A stretch of DNA of 64,000 nucleotides, from positions 35,128,600 through 35,192,599 of the forward strand of contig NC_049979.1 of assembly GCF_000003815.2 (NCBI RefSeq), written 5' to 3'. Both the position numbers and the translations under genes were made by a program. The DNA comes from Branchiostoma floridae. Lineage: Eukaryota; Chordata; Leptocardii; Amphioxiformes; Branchiostomatidae. The notes under the pieces are model-generated. The model saw nothing but the letters and a program-made list of their open reading frames with translations, searched no databases and was not told the DNA's origin. Numbering within the stretch: position 1 is the stretch's first letter; each line of letters starts with the position of its first letter. Below are positions 52,635-64,000 of the stretch, piece by piece.

Positions 52635-53104
52635 GCATAGCATTACATATAAATCTACAAACATTTGGATTTGTCATTATTCCAACTGAAGATGAAAGAT
52701 GTAAGTATAGATTGGAGTCAAACTATTTGTTACAACTCAGACATCTTTGCATCATGTTTTTTTGTTTGTTTACAATTTTTTCAATGGCTCAGCCACATCG
52801 CGAATAAGTCAGTACTGACCTAATGTGACTCGGTTAGCTGGGTTTTATGATAAAGCAGAAACTCAGTTCAATTGTATACGTACGCCCACTCGGCTATGAT
52901 TGACGTTATGTCCCCCGAGACTTGCTGATTTCCCAGTGACTGCGTGATAATTCACAGTTGGTGTTGCCTCCGTCACAATGTGAATAATTGATGTGATAGC
53001 TGCGTGGGTAATGCTAAACATTGTCTGCCATGTTGTATTTCAGATCAGCTGCCTAGCAGGTAAGTGAACGTTTGCGCCGTGTACGACTCACATTGGGATG
53101 GACC

Positions 53105-56100
53105 ATGGCGCCCTCGCACGCTCGTCTGCGCCCCCGACCAACGCTGTGGCTCCTAACAGGTCAGCTTTTTATTCGGACGTGGTAAATTGATAGCCCGCAG
53201 TTCTAACGCCCTATCAATTGTTGGGGAGTGGGGGGACATAATAGGAGATACACAATTGGACAAAGGGAGGGCTAAAATTTAAAGTGGGGGGGGGTGTTCC
53301 CTGAGTGTCTTAGATATGGCTCATACTTCAATGGCTTAAGTAGTGGATTGATCCTAACACTATTAGAATAATGACAATTGAATTAGCAACATTCAATGCT
53401 GATGTATCAATTTAATTGCCGAATTCTGAGTCAGTCTGTTTTCTGTATGTCACATTTCAAATTGTGTCACTGATATCACCGTTTACTGGATGTTTATGTG
53501 TTTAATAGGTTTAATTACAGGTAATTTGACTACTAGCTATTAGTGTCATAAGAAATTCTGTGTTAAGTAATGATCATTACAGGGAACCTGGAAGCTGTTT
53601 TAGAATTATCACATCATGATAAATATTCAATTTGGTATTTCTTTGTCACCAGAAGGTTTGTTTGGTTGGGGTTGGCCATATAAGTATTCTGCCCACATAA
53701 CACGAGAAGCCAATATTCACTCTTATCTATTGGCAGTAACCGGTGCCATCCAGTAGTTACCAGCACCACAGGCTATCAAGGAGGGTCTGCATGGGGGGTC
53801 TCAACAACGCTTTATGCTGAATTTGGAAGACCACCCTAAATATTATGCTTAAAAAAACAAGGAGGGCATGAATTATGCAAAATTGGTCGCCTGGCTACAT
53901 TTCATAAATACAACACTCTAGCCTTTCTTACAAATGACGGGAAAATGAGAATAAATGGTCATGTGGGCCCTTGTTGAGTTGTAAGGTTTTGCAGACTATT
54001 GTTCTGTCACATTCTATTGAAGTCTGGGTATTTGTAAACCGTTGTTGTGCATAATCCACTAAAGTCTGAAATGGTCTGCAGTTATTAAGGCTAGGTATTA
54101 AAGGCAATTAATAAAGATTAACAGTCACTGAGACAGCACTGTGATGGTAATAAAAAATATTAACCTAAACTTAATGTAGTTTAGGAACCTATACATGATT
54201 AATACAAATTTGGTACTAAAGGTTACCTTAAATAGTGAGATTCAGAATGATAGATTTGTAAAACAAACCTGTAAGTCTAAGTAAAAACTAAAATCATTGC
54301 ATTCACATACAGTTTATTTACACTTATTAAGATTTTCCATCTGATGTAGATTCAGTAAATGTAGCCTTAGGCTTACGGTGCAATTAATGCAAACCGGAAA
54401 ATTGAATTCTTATTCTAAAAGAGCATGCCATAATGCCTGTGCACTGTGAAGTTAAGTCCACTTGAACTTAATGAAATCATGGCAATAATCTTTTCAATTA
54501 CTTGAAATTTAATATAATTATGTGATTCTTTTCTGTAGCAATTTGTACAGTGGTGGCAGCACAATCTCCGACAGGTGACATGCTGACAGGTAAGCAGGGA
54601 TTTAAGACTCTTCTTTAACCAAGTGGACATTATAATTACCTACGCCAAACGCTAGACCCTAAGGCAAAATTACCTCTGGAAATTGTTGCCCAAGCATGAC
54701 CTTAGTAAAATGTATTACATGACTGTAGAATTCGTGTTGCCTTGAATTGAGTGGCACCGAGTATGCTTGAGTGGTGAGACTCAGAATAAGTGGGTAATTT
54801 GAGCTCGTAGGCAAGGCTGTAATTTTGAGACTAAGTAAGGAGCATGATTTGTATGGTAGTAATATACTGAACCAAAATACATTTTTGCATCAAGTAATAA
54901 TGGTTGAGTGAGCTACGTGCCTCTTGGCATGTACACATTTAGCTGAGGACCTCTCACAATCAGTACTTTAACTGGTCTTATCTGCAATGAGCTACAATCT
55001 GAATTGGATTAAAGTAACAATCAATACTGATAGTAAAGGCTTCCTTAGCTGCCTTCTAATGGGAAAAATCAGAGTTCAAGCTAGAAAATGTTTAACGACC
55101 TTCATAACAGATTTTTGTATTTACAGGTCTTATAATCTTACTGAAGCTGTGGCATGTTGGCATCTGATTACTCACTGCATCCTAAATTGGGTTTGTGTTA
55201 CCTTGACTTGATGATATCATGCAAAATGCAAATGTATGACTAAGATGATAACAAAATGCACAAAGCGTGAAAAGAGATGTTATTTATTGATGAAATTCGT
55301 TAACTGCTCAAATTGCCTGGATGCAGTGAATAATGTTACCAACGTGAAGAAACGTCTGACTCAGATCATAACCCACTTTAGTAATGATTTCGTACAACCA
55401 AATACACTTGGTCAATGATACTATTACTGTTGTTGAATAGGTAACGTTATATTGAAAATCATTAGATAAGTCACACTTGATTTTTGTAAGTGAAAGTTTC
55501 TATAGTTTCAAACATTTTTTTAAAGTTCGTTTCAAGGATAAAATAGAGTGTTCAACGTGATTTTTGGTTCATGATCATACCAGTTACTGTAGCACATTTA
55601 ATTTAATATCATCATAGTCACACAAAATGGAAGCACAGATACTTTTACGGACAGCCACTTGAAAACCACCTGCTATAGACTCAGCAGAGATGCCTACAGA
55701 CGGATAGAACAGTTATCTCCAACACATCATAATACTGTACAATATTTAATTTGTGCAGTGTACAATTGTAAAGCTTTATTAAGACAAGGTGATAATTAGT
55801 GGGTAGAATAAAACTTTTTGCAGCGGTTTTAAATTCATGGTAAATTCACTGCAAAAATCATGAACATAAAACCACTGCAAACTGAAATGTATAGTAATAC
55901 AGTATTGCACACTGAAATACCTTATTATATAACAACGTTTGCTCCCGCATGATAACTAGGTTGCTGTAGTGGGAGGGGGGTGCCCACCAACTGTCAGCAC
56001 CTCTGCTCCAGGACAGAAGAGATCACCTTGTTCGACTTCCTGACATGCCAAGATCACCTCACCTCCGTCAGTCACTGCCTTAGGGGTACGCCTGACAATT

Positions 56101-59100
56101 ATTACAAAGTGATATTTTGTACTTTCTTTGTAAAAGCAGGTAGATGTATAAACTCTTAAAATGATACTTTAGGCCATGTTGATTTGATAACACCATCTGG
56201 GCAGTCTTAAACTGATGCGAGGATGGGAAGTAAAAAAGTGCAAAGAGACAGTTGCCCTCATCATTACATCTATTAAGTGGTCAATTAGGTTCCATGATGT
56301 TCAATTATAAGACACACAGAGTACAAAATATATAATCTAATCATTTTTGTTCTGTCACATTTTCTTTTTTGACTTTTTGTTTGACTAATAGCTTAAACAT
56401 TCTATGACTTTGATAGTTATTTTGCGATATTTTTATGACCGGTTACAAATGCCATAACAAACATTAAGTATTGCCACAATTAGTCATCTAAGATATTGTC
56501 AAACAACAATTATAATTATTACTAACTAATTTTTTTAAGCAGTCCCTGAATAAAAGTGACAGATGCATGGTCATCAAAAAGTTTGCTCCTGTAATATATT
56601 GATAGCTATTTAATACTGTATGTGGTTATGATTAAAGAAGTAAGTTATTAATGTAGTCATTTATGAATAGATTATTGTTCCTCTGTATAGGTGGTGAGGA
56701 CCGCTCTCCCTGCTGTAGAGATAAGGGAGTGCCGGAGCTGTGTCTGGGCTTCTGCTCTGGGGACATGCTGACCATGGACAGCTCCCACTTCTCCTGTGTA
56801 CCACATATCCAGGACCTCACCACATGCATACAGATGCCCCCTACAGGTAAGGTGTTCATCTTTCATCATTATGGCATTTAAAGGCTGGCGTCTATTGTAG
56901 GGTCAATGGCAGAGTGGATAGTGTTTGCGTAATACTGCTGCAAGAACATGTTTTGCCACTTCCACGGAAGCAAATCATCCTTCTTTCTCCATAATTAGGA
57001 GGAAGTTCCACCCTGACAGCTCTTTCCTAGAACTACATCGTTATGGAACATTTAGCTAATCCATGGACTTGCTTCCCTGTGGGGTACAATGTGAAACTTT
57101 TAAAGTCATTTAGGGTTTGAATCTTTCTTCACAATTCAGTATTGTAAGTCCCAAAACGCTTGAGTGGCACCATGAGCCTTGTTTTGCGGTAAATCCTAAG
57201 TAAAGAAAAAAATGCAATTGGAACTTTGAGTTCATTGCCACGGCCAACTCATACCAAAGTTGGTTGGAGAGAGGCTTGAAAGAATTCTCCCTTTATCATC
57301 TGATAGCTTAACTAACTCATTGATACATGATGTATTTTATTTCAGTCATCATATTGACTTATGTGGTGTGACTAATGTTGATTTACAGGTGATACACAAA
57401 TGTCCACTTTACCACCAACAATGTATACAACATCTGGGCCAAGAGAAATGTCTGGTAAGTTTAAACCCAGTGTGTACATTTTTTAGAAGAATATGTGTCA
57501 CTATGTATATTTATAACATTTGCAAGGACATAGAAACATCATGATTATTACAGCTCCAAATACTGAGATTAAAGGGGGGGGGGCTATTATAAATCTGCAG
57601 TGAAGTCAAAGTGAATGAATGAATAAATTAATGAACTTTATTGCACGACATCTTAGCTTTATAATAATAGGGTGTTGTGCTTGCTTTTTTGTTTCACCTT
57701 TTTCTTGATTTCTGAATGATGATTTTGTATTCTAAATCTGAATGAGGAAGGCCGAAGAAAATTACTAGACGAGTAAGTTTCTGCTGCTCCTGTTCATGTT
57801 TCAACATATTGATATTGTATTGTTTCGTGTTGTATTGTTACATATATGATTGTGCAATAAAACAATAAACAGGCAATAAATAATCAGTCCATACTAATAT
57901 TATCATGTTGATATCACGCTCTAGCTCCCAGTTCTCCCAGAAACCTGACAGCAGAAGCGGTGTCCTCAACCTCCATCCAGCTGTCATGGCTGCCTCCCGC
58001 AGTGTACGCAGCGGACGTGACGGAGTATGTGGTGCGTTACCTGGCGTACGGGACCGACATCTTTCAGCAGGTCAGCAATGACTACAGACTGTTGTCTACT
58101 TACACCCTCTCACAATCCCGGTTATGAACTGTTGTTCCCCATTTTGCAAGGATTGTGCCATTTTGATTTCATTAAAATATATGAATGACAGTTCACAGCT
58201 AGGATATAAAAACTGCTCTCCAACAAGATCTCTGCAGTGTCACAGACGAAAGACACCAAAATCATCTGAAATGTCTGACGTGATATTTCCAAACCCGTAT
58301 CCACTGTTGCTTAAGTAACTGCTTTTTGGAGTAACTTGTTCTTTCACACATTATTCTTTGATTTTAGCATTCTTTGACATTGGTATTAGTATTCTGATAT
58401 TTTTTCTCAACTTTTGTGCACACAGGTCACACATGCTGCAGCAAATGGAACATCAGTTATCCTGGACAGCTTGAGTGTGAACACCACCTACCAGTTCCAG
58501 GTGTCAGCCAGGAGTCCTAATGGCACCAGTCTGCCTTCTGAACCTGTGGTACAAAGTACTGCAGGTAAATGCAGTATTTATAATACACACCCTTCACCTA
58601 GGATTTTGTAGGATCTTAATATGTGATGAACAGCCACTCATAATCGAGTGTGGCAAGTGTACTGATTCCTCCAACACAGACGCGGATGCTGTCCTTGGTG
58701 CTGAATGTTGTTTTAACACCATTCAGTACCAAGGAAAAACTGTTACACAAACCTACCAGTCTACCAGTATAAATTGTATGGAACAAAATTTGTGAAGTAT
58801 TTTTTTGGCTAGATTAACATAATATGACAGTCATGGTCTTAAAAATGTATTTTGTACTGAAACGAATAGTTATTATGTGAAAGTGTTCACTTGTACAGGT
58901 TTCACTGTATGTAAAAAAAAGCACTCCAAACATCAAGAGTGTTTTAAAGTCCTGTTGTCTCTTTGTGATGTTTTCCAGGAGATGTGGGCAGTGATGGTTT
59001 GCCCGGTAGACCCAGGAATGTACAAGCCGTACAGTTCAGCCCCCTGTCGGTACTGCTGTCATGGGACCCACCCCAGCAGAGACCTGGCACTGTCACTGTC

Positions 59101-59911
59101 TACATCATCACCTACTGGGACACGGCGGAACTGCAGTCTCACACTGGGATGGTAAATATAACTTGCTATTTTATAAAACATGCTGCATCCTAGGTACTAA
59201 TGATCTGATGCAAAACTAGGGAAATTTACTCTTTGCTGCCTAATTATATAACCAATACAAATGTGGTGCCAAAAGGCTCCTTTAGAAGGTAAAAGGGCCA
59301 GGAACATCCACTATCTCTAACTGTGAAAATTAAGTTCCTGTGATGTAGGATTCAGACCTTTGTGAGTCTTCTTTTCTCAACCATGTTTAAGGTCTTCTTT
59401 TTCATGTTTTTAATGTAAAATTCTTTTAGTACCTCATTGAAAATGGTGGTTGATAGTTTTTGTGTGACATTCATTTATTAAGGAGTTCGTCTGTAGTTGA
59501 ATGTTAGTATTGGCGAGTGGCAGGAGATGAGGCAGTGTCACTGAAGACTGGCAAGATGGAAAGGTTGGTGTGGCGCTGATCAAAAGTTGTTCCCTCAGGC
59601 TCAGGGAGGAAGTGATGCTTGTTACATCTGCTGTAGAGTGACAGAAAGTGATCAAAGGACACATTTTATGTCATTTGAAATATCACTTTCTTGATTTATG
59701 AACATAAGTTAAACAAGATGTGAGAAATTCTCACTGTAGGATTTTCAATTTATTGTTCTCTCGTAGCTGGAAATATCTGCAGCTGCAGCTGACAATGCAG
59801 CTGTAGTCCACCACCTGCAGGAAGACACCACCTACCAATTCCAGGTGGCAGCCAGAAATCCCAACGGAACTGGACTACCTTCTGACATTGTGCAGGCCAC
59901 AACTGGATATG
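53105..59911 (+). CDS. Secreted/receptor protein with two DB modules and two FN3 domains (3' end not found)
   Basis: Nine exons join in phase: 53105-53159, 54539-54589, 55960-56085, 56691-56846, 57389-57454, 57925-58070, 58426-58564, 58979-59151 and 59767-59911. The first two give a signal peptide (LWLLTAICTVVAA then QSPTG). Exons 3 and 4 each encode a DB module: GCCSGRGVPTNCQHLC and SPCCRDKGVPELCLGFCSGD, with four later Cys. Exon 5 is a Thr/Pro linker. Exons 6-7 and 8-9 each make one FN3 domain (SSTSIQLSWLPP, NTTYQFQVSARSPNGTSLPS; SVLLSWDPPQQRPG, TTYQFQVAARNPNGTGLPSD). Domain-flanking introns are phase 1 and the FN3-internal introns phase 0, as in exon-shuffled modules. DB plus FN3 resembles the nematode C25G4.10 type of protein. 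After 59911 (donor GTAATA) no next exon was found before the convergent LRR-Ig gene. Confidence 0.85.
58678..58865 (+). repeat. Duplicated intron segment, copy 1
   Basis: GCTGTCCTTGGTGCTGAATG, AAAACTGTTACACAAACCTA and TTTTGTACTGAAACGA are shared in order with 60258-60461. This copy lies between the FN3-1 and FN3-2 exon pairs. Confidence 0.9.
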
Positions 59912-61804
59912 GTAATAAGTGACACCTACCTGATTGTATCAGTACTACAACATTTGTCAGTGTTTTTTAATGTATGTCAGTAATATCTATCTCAAATATG
60001 AAACACCCATAAGAATGGTATAATAAACAATTTATTAGATATTCCATATCTTAGCTATAGTATATGACTGCTGCTGTAACAACACTCTCAGTATACATAT
60101 TCATTTGGTACATTCAACTTTATGTGATAACTCTTAAAAATACATATTGATTATAGTAAACCCTTTACTAAGGCTCTGAATTTAGGGTCTACTTGGTATT
60201 GCCATGTTAAAAACAGTGTTGCATTGAAACAAATCCAGTGAATCGTTCAGCACCATAGACATGGGTGCTGTCCTTGGTGCTGAATGTTATTTTAACAACA
60301 TTCAGTACCAAGGGAAAACTGTTACACAAACCTACCATTCTACCTGTATAGGTTGTATGGGACACTAAACAGGAAGTACAACATCTGTGAAGTATTTTGT
60401 TTGGCTGGATTAACATAATATGACAATCATAGTCTTAAACATCTATTTTGTACTGAAACGACAAACTTAAGCACAAACTATTTTAGAATAATGTTGTCCA
60501 AAATCCATAAACTCAATGATTCTTTTCTAGCAGTTATTTTTTTAAATCTCTAACGGGAGGTGCCCCAACACGGTACGCTTTTTCTTGCGCTCAAACTCAT
60601 GGCGCTCCATCGCTAGTTGCTTGAGAGTGGTCAAATTTTGATGACTGAATTTTTTACTCATAGATTTGAACAACATACGTGAATAAGAAATGCATTCATG
60701 TGGTTCATGAACCTTTCGCGCTGCGTGTTACAAGCGGCAAACACTGAGAGACAATTTCGTGTATGTAACCTTCCAATTTTGTGCTACGCTGGACAGTGTG
60801 CCTAACTTGGTACGCTTTTTTTAATATTTTGCTCTCTTCAGAAGTAAGTGGTAAATCTAAGTACACAGAAAAAATTAATAGTATGATATTTTAGCTTTCT
60901 TTTGACAGTAAAATCGTGACTGTATGTACTTCTTGTCTCACATGAGGAAGGCTGTACCTAGAACAATCCAGCAGATGTTTTACGGGCAATGGGCTGAATG
61001 CACTGATTGTGAATGCCCGACTAAAAAAACCATTACGAAATAACGACACCACCAACATCAACAAAACTCTGTCTGATTATATGAAAATATCATCTACATC
61101 TCTCTGTCAAGTCTTATTTTCATAGACAGCACGAATCATTTAATTTGTTACAGCCAAATAAATCTTTGGAGCGTTCTCTAGTCTGCCACCTTCACGGCCA
61201 CACTCCCTTGGGAGTACAATGGTCGCAATGTTCATGTCGCTTCCTTTTGGTTGCTTTTCTACTCAACAAACATTTGAAGACCCATATTCATAGTGTTTTA
61301 TGGAGCTTTATTTATGTGTATCATGGCAGTTGTGTGACTGCTTGGAAGAGTTCGTATAGTTAGCGACACGAGCCGCCAATACGCAGAGGCCGGTGACCGC
61401 AGTGATTCAGCACTGTCAACATTACTGTTAGAATTCTGCTCTTAAAAAAACATGATGTAAATATGTTAAAGTATACTTGGAATGCAAATTAAAGCTGTGT
61501 GCATGGACTTGGTTTATTTACCTTTGTAATCAGCATAGTCAGTGGCAACAAACACAGTGTACTTATGGATAATAAGATCAGCAAAAAATCCGTACCGTCT
61601 TACGACGGGGACCGTCTTAGGGCGGCCCCCGTTAAGTTGAGATCCATCATATACATGTACATGTAACACTACATGTAGGTCACCTTCATCTGCAGGATAA
61701 CCTATATTCTGATTCTGTTGTGTTGTGTTTAAAAACACATTTTTTAGGGATACCAAGTCCATCGTGAATGTAGCTTACCCCACTAATAAAGGACTAGAAT
61801 TTTA
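59912..61804. other. Region between convergent genes
   Basis: After the duplicated intron segment, the sequence from about 60530 is unrelated to the first copy. It contains two similar pieces (CACGGTACGCTTTTTCTT at about 60573 and CTTGGTACGCTTTTTT at about 60806) and a decayed family A element (about 61690-61802). No exon was recognised. Confidence 0.5.
60258..60461 (+). repeat. Duplicated intron segment, copy 2
   Basis: Matches 58678-58865 with small indels. It follows the FN3-2 exon pair at the same relative place, showing that the FN3 unit was duplicated together with its flanking intron. Confidence 0.9.
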
Positions 61805-64000
61805 CTAAGTCTGATAGGTTTCCATTAAGTCCAAGGTAAATTCAGATTCTATATAACAAACTAGTTTCTCCATGGCAAGAACCTCAGAGGCGGGACGTTG
61901 CAGGGCATGTTCTGACTTTCTGGCATTCTTTGAGGACTCATTTGTGGCCTTAGTCCCACCATACCCTGTTTGTTCAAAGCCATTGACTGTGGCATTAGCT
62001 GTCAAGCATTACTGAAAACTGAGGGGGTTGAGGGAAAATTCTGGGTCTCCTTTTAGTTTTACACCAGATTGTGAGAATTATGGCACCAATGAAGACAATA
62101 CCAGCTACTGCACCACACACGGAGCCAATGAGAACAGGGAGAGACAAGCTGGGAGCAGATTGAGGTTGTTTTGAGGGTTCAGAAGCAGACAGAAAAGGTG
62201 TGGAGAAAGTGGGAGTAGGGCCATGGTGAGTAGAACTGCTTTGTGGTAGTTTTGAGGGTACAGAAGCAGACAGAAAAGGTGTGGAGAAAGTGGGAGTAGG
62301 GCCATGGTGAGTAGAACTGCTTTGTGGTAGTTTTGAGGGTACAGAAGCAGACAGAAAAGGTGTGGAGAAAGTGGGAGTAGGGCCATGGTGAGTAGAACTG
62401 CTTTGTGGTAGTTTTGAGGGTACAGAAGCAGACAGAAAAGGTGTGGAGAAAGTGGGAGTAGGGCCATGGTGAGTAGAACTGCTTTGTGGTAGTTTTGAGG
62501 GTACAGAAGCAGACAGAAAAGGTGTGGAGAAAGTGGGAGTAGGGCCATGGTTAGTAGAAATGCTTTGTGGTAGTTTTGAGGGTTCAGAAGTAGACAGAAA
62601 AGGTGTAGAGAAAGTGGGAGTAGAGCCATGGTGACTAGAACTGCTTTGTGGTTGTTTTGAGGGCACAGAAGTAGACAGAAAAGATGTAGAGAAAGTTGGA
62701 GTAGGGCCATGGTGAGTAGAACTGCTTTGTGGTTGTTTTGAGGGTTCAGAAGCAGACAGAAAAGGTGTAGAGAAAGTAGGAGTAGAGCCATGGTGAGTAG
62801 AACTGCTTTGTGGTTGTTTTGAGGGTTCAGAAGCAGACAGAAAAGGTGTGGAGAAAGTGGGAGTAGGGCCATGGTGAGTAGAACTGCTCTCTAGTTTGCT
62901 AAAGGTGCCAGTCACAGCAAGAGGGGGAGTTACTGTTGACACTCTATCAGTTGTGGTGTCTTTCAGTTGGACTCTTACAACTAGTGTGGCAGATCTAGAT
63001 CCAACATAACTTGTTGCTATACAGATGTGCAGACCAGCATCTGCTGCGGTGACCGTTCACCTCCACAGTCACCCTCCCAACCGACTCAACAGTTGCATTC
63101 TGTCCAGATGGGGGAATGAGTGTAATGCCTGGTGTGGGGATTCCTGAAGCTTCACAGATCAAATGTAGAGTCTCCCCCTCTACCACCGTGTTGTTATAAA
63201 CCCTTTCAAACCTCAGTATGGTTGGCTCTTCACAGACGAGATTTTCAGGACTGATGTCTTTGAGTTTTTGTCCGTGGAAGTTGCTCGGCTCTTCACACGT
63301 GATTTGGTTTTCAAATGAATAAGAGCCATTCATCTTTTGCTTGAAGGGACGCATCCTACAGTCACACTGCCAGGGATTGTTGCTAATGTCTATGTCCAAA
63401 AGTGATGACAGTTTTGCAAATATCTCTGCTTTTAAGACTGTAAGTCTATTGTCCTTCAAAGACAAATATTCCAGTTGTGGTGTTGAATCAAAAGTTCCAA
63501 ACAGGATGTCACTGATCTCATTATTGTGTAAGCTAAGGCCTTGTAAGTTTCTCAGCCTTGTAAACATGTCAGATCTTAGGCTTGTTATCTTGTTATGGTT
63601 CAGGGACAATTCTATCAGTTGTGATGTTGAATTGAGAGCTTCAGCCTGAATGTCACTGATCTCATTGTTGTATAACTGAAGTTCCTGCAAGTTTCCCAGT
63701 CCTGTGAACATGCCAGATCTGAGGCTTGTTAATTTGTTATGATGCAGGTATCAGAATCTCAGTTGTGAGATGGTACTGAAAGATCCAGACTGAATGTCAC
63801 TGATCTCATTATTGTGTAGGTAAATCGTCACCAAGTTTCCTAGCCCTGTGAACATGTCAGATTCGAGTTGTTTCAACTTGTTCTGAAACAGCCACAAATT
63901 TCTCAACTGTGGTGTTGAATTAAACGTTCCAGCCTGTACGTCATTGATGTCGTTATTGTAGAGATAAAGGGTCTCCAAGTTTCCCAGTCCTGTGAACATA
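61805..64000 (-). pseudogene. LRR-Ig transmembrane receptor, 3' part, with disrupted frame
   Basis: Minus strand, entering from beyond the window. About five LRRs (LRNLQGLSLHNNEISDI type) lead to an LRR C-terminal cap (NPWQCDCRMRPFKQ) and an Ig domain (VEGETLHLICEASGIPTPGI; VTAADAGLHICIATSYVGS). Then come a Ser/Thr/Pro stalk of nine 27-residue repeats (62157-62886), a membrane span (VLIGSVCGAVAGIVFIGAII at about 62130-62060) and a short basic tail. Lesions: an in-frame TGA at 63749-63751 inside an LRR, where a Leu codon is expected, and a +1 frame change at about 63053 inside the Ig domain between VTVEVNG and VTAADAG. A further frame change near 62005 may truncate the tail, since a 66-codon frame (TANATVNGFEQTGYGG) continues to 61805. 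It is either a pseudogene or a gene with sequence errors. Similar receptors are numerous in amphioxus. Confidence 0.7.
62157..62886 (-). repeat. 81-bp coding minisatellite (9 units)
   Basis: Nine head-to-tail 81-bp units encode SSSTHHGPTPTFSTPFLSA then SEPSKQPQ or SVPSKLPQ. The membrane-proximal units are almost identical in DNA sequence, so they expanded or were homogenised recently. Rich in Ser, Thr and Pro, the stalk is probably O-glycosylated like mucin. Confidence 0.93.

Larger units (their letters stand above)
48896..53104. other. Intergenic region
   Basis: About 4.2 kb with no gene recognised. It contains a fold-back element (50421-50550), a family C relative (52406-52634) and segments repeated from upstream of the collagen gene (about 49512-49560 and 50850-50940). 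The last part should hold the promoter of the DB-FN3 gene. Confidence 0.45.

Noticed and set aside
62105-62872. 255-residue open frame of LLPLSPHLFCLLL repeats
   Set aside because: Alternative frame of the 81-bp stalk repeat; it lacks the flanking Ig and membrane domains.

Overview
This is animal nuclear DNA, not bacterial. Coding information sits in short exons with GT-AG boundaries, and the sequence between them is full of short inverted-repeat elements, SINEs, LINE remnants and microsatellites. The protein families suggest a cephalochordate (amphioxus, Branchiostoma): leucine-rich-repeat receptors whose cytoplasmic tails carry YSEIPD motifs, an LRR-Ig receptor with a repetitive stalk, a sponge-type short-chain collagen and a DB-module/FN3 protein. 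The organism call is inference from gene content and repeats.

Layout. About 1-6.9 kb is repeat-rich with no recognised gene. From 6929 to 24241 (+) run nine exons of tyrosyl-DNA phosphodiesterase 1 (TDP1), from mid-protein to the stop; one intron has a GC donor. Its 9.1-kb intron holds a complete intronless gene on the opposite strand (16207-20139). That gene encodes an LRR transmembrane receptor with a tail of about 750 residues ending in fourteen ~28-residue repeats built on NTYWPWEIP. At 24.4-24.8 kb lies a large fold-back repeat. At 25.15-31.92 kb a 17-bp minisatellite is split by a 6.45-kb stretch with inverted-repeat ends and GC-rich termini, probably a large non-autonomous DNA transposon. 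From 33 to 34 kb are LINE remnants. Sepiapterin reductase (4 exons, -) occupies 34631-36935. A 5'-truncated LINE reverse transcriptase lies at 37.77-38.79 kb (-).

At 39.02-39.19 kb is a broken copy of the first exon of the collagen gene found 6 kb downstream. An intronless BTB-BACK-kelch gene is at 40609-42609 (-), and an isolated EXOSC2/RRP4-like first exon at 43.62-43.74 kb (-). A probable type II transmembrane short-chain collagen is at 45325-48556 (+), followed by a 326-bp inverted-repeat element. From 53105 to 59911 (+) is a secreted or receptor protein with a signal peptide, two DB modules and two FN3 domains; its 3' end is not found. From 61.8 kb to the window end (-) is an LRR-Ig-mucin-stalk-TM gene with a nonsense codon and at least one frameshift.

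The genes do not form a pathway. TDP1 is DNA repair, SPR is tetrahydrobiopterin synthesis, the kelch protein is probably a cullin-3 adaptor, and the LRR, collagen and FN3 proteins are surface or matrix proteins. What links the region is structural: nesting of genes in introns, tandem duplication and decay, minisatellite expansion inside coding sequence, and repeated transposon insertion. Exon coordinates were read by eye from splice sites, reading-frame phase and remembered family alignments. No searches were run.
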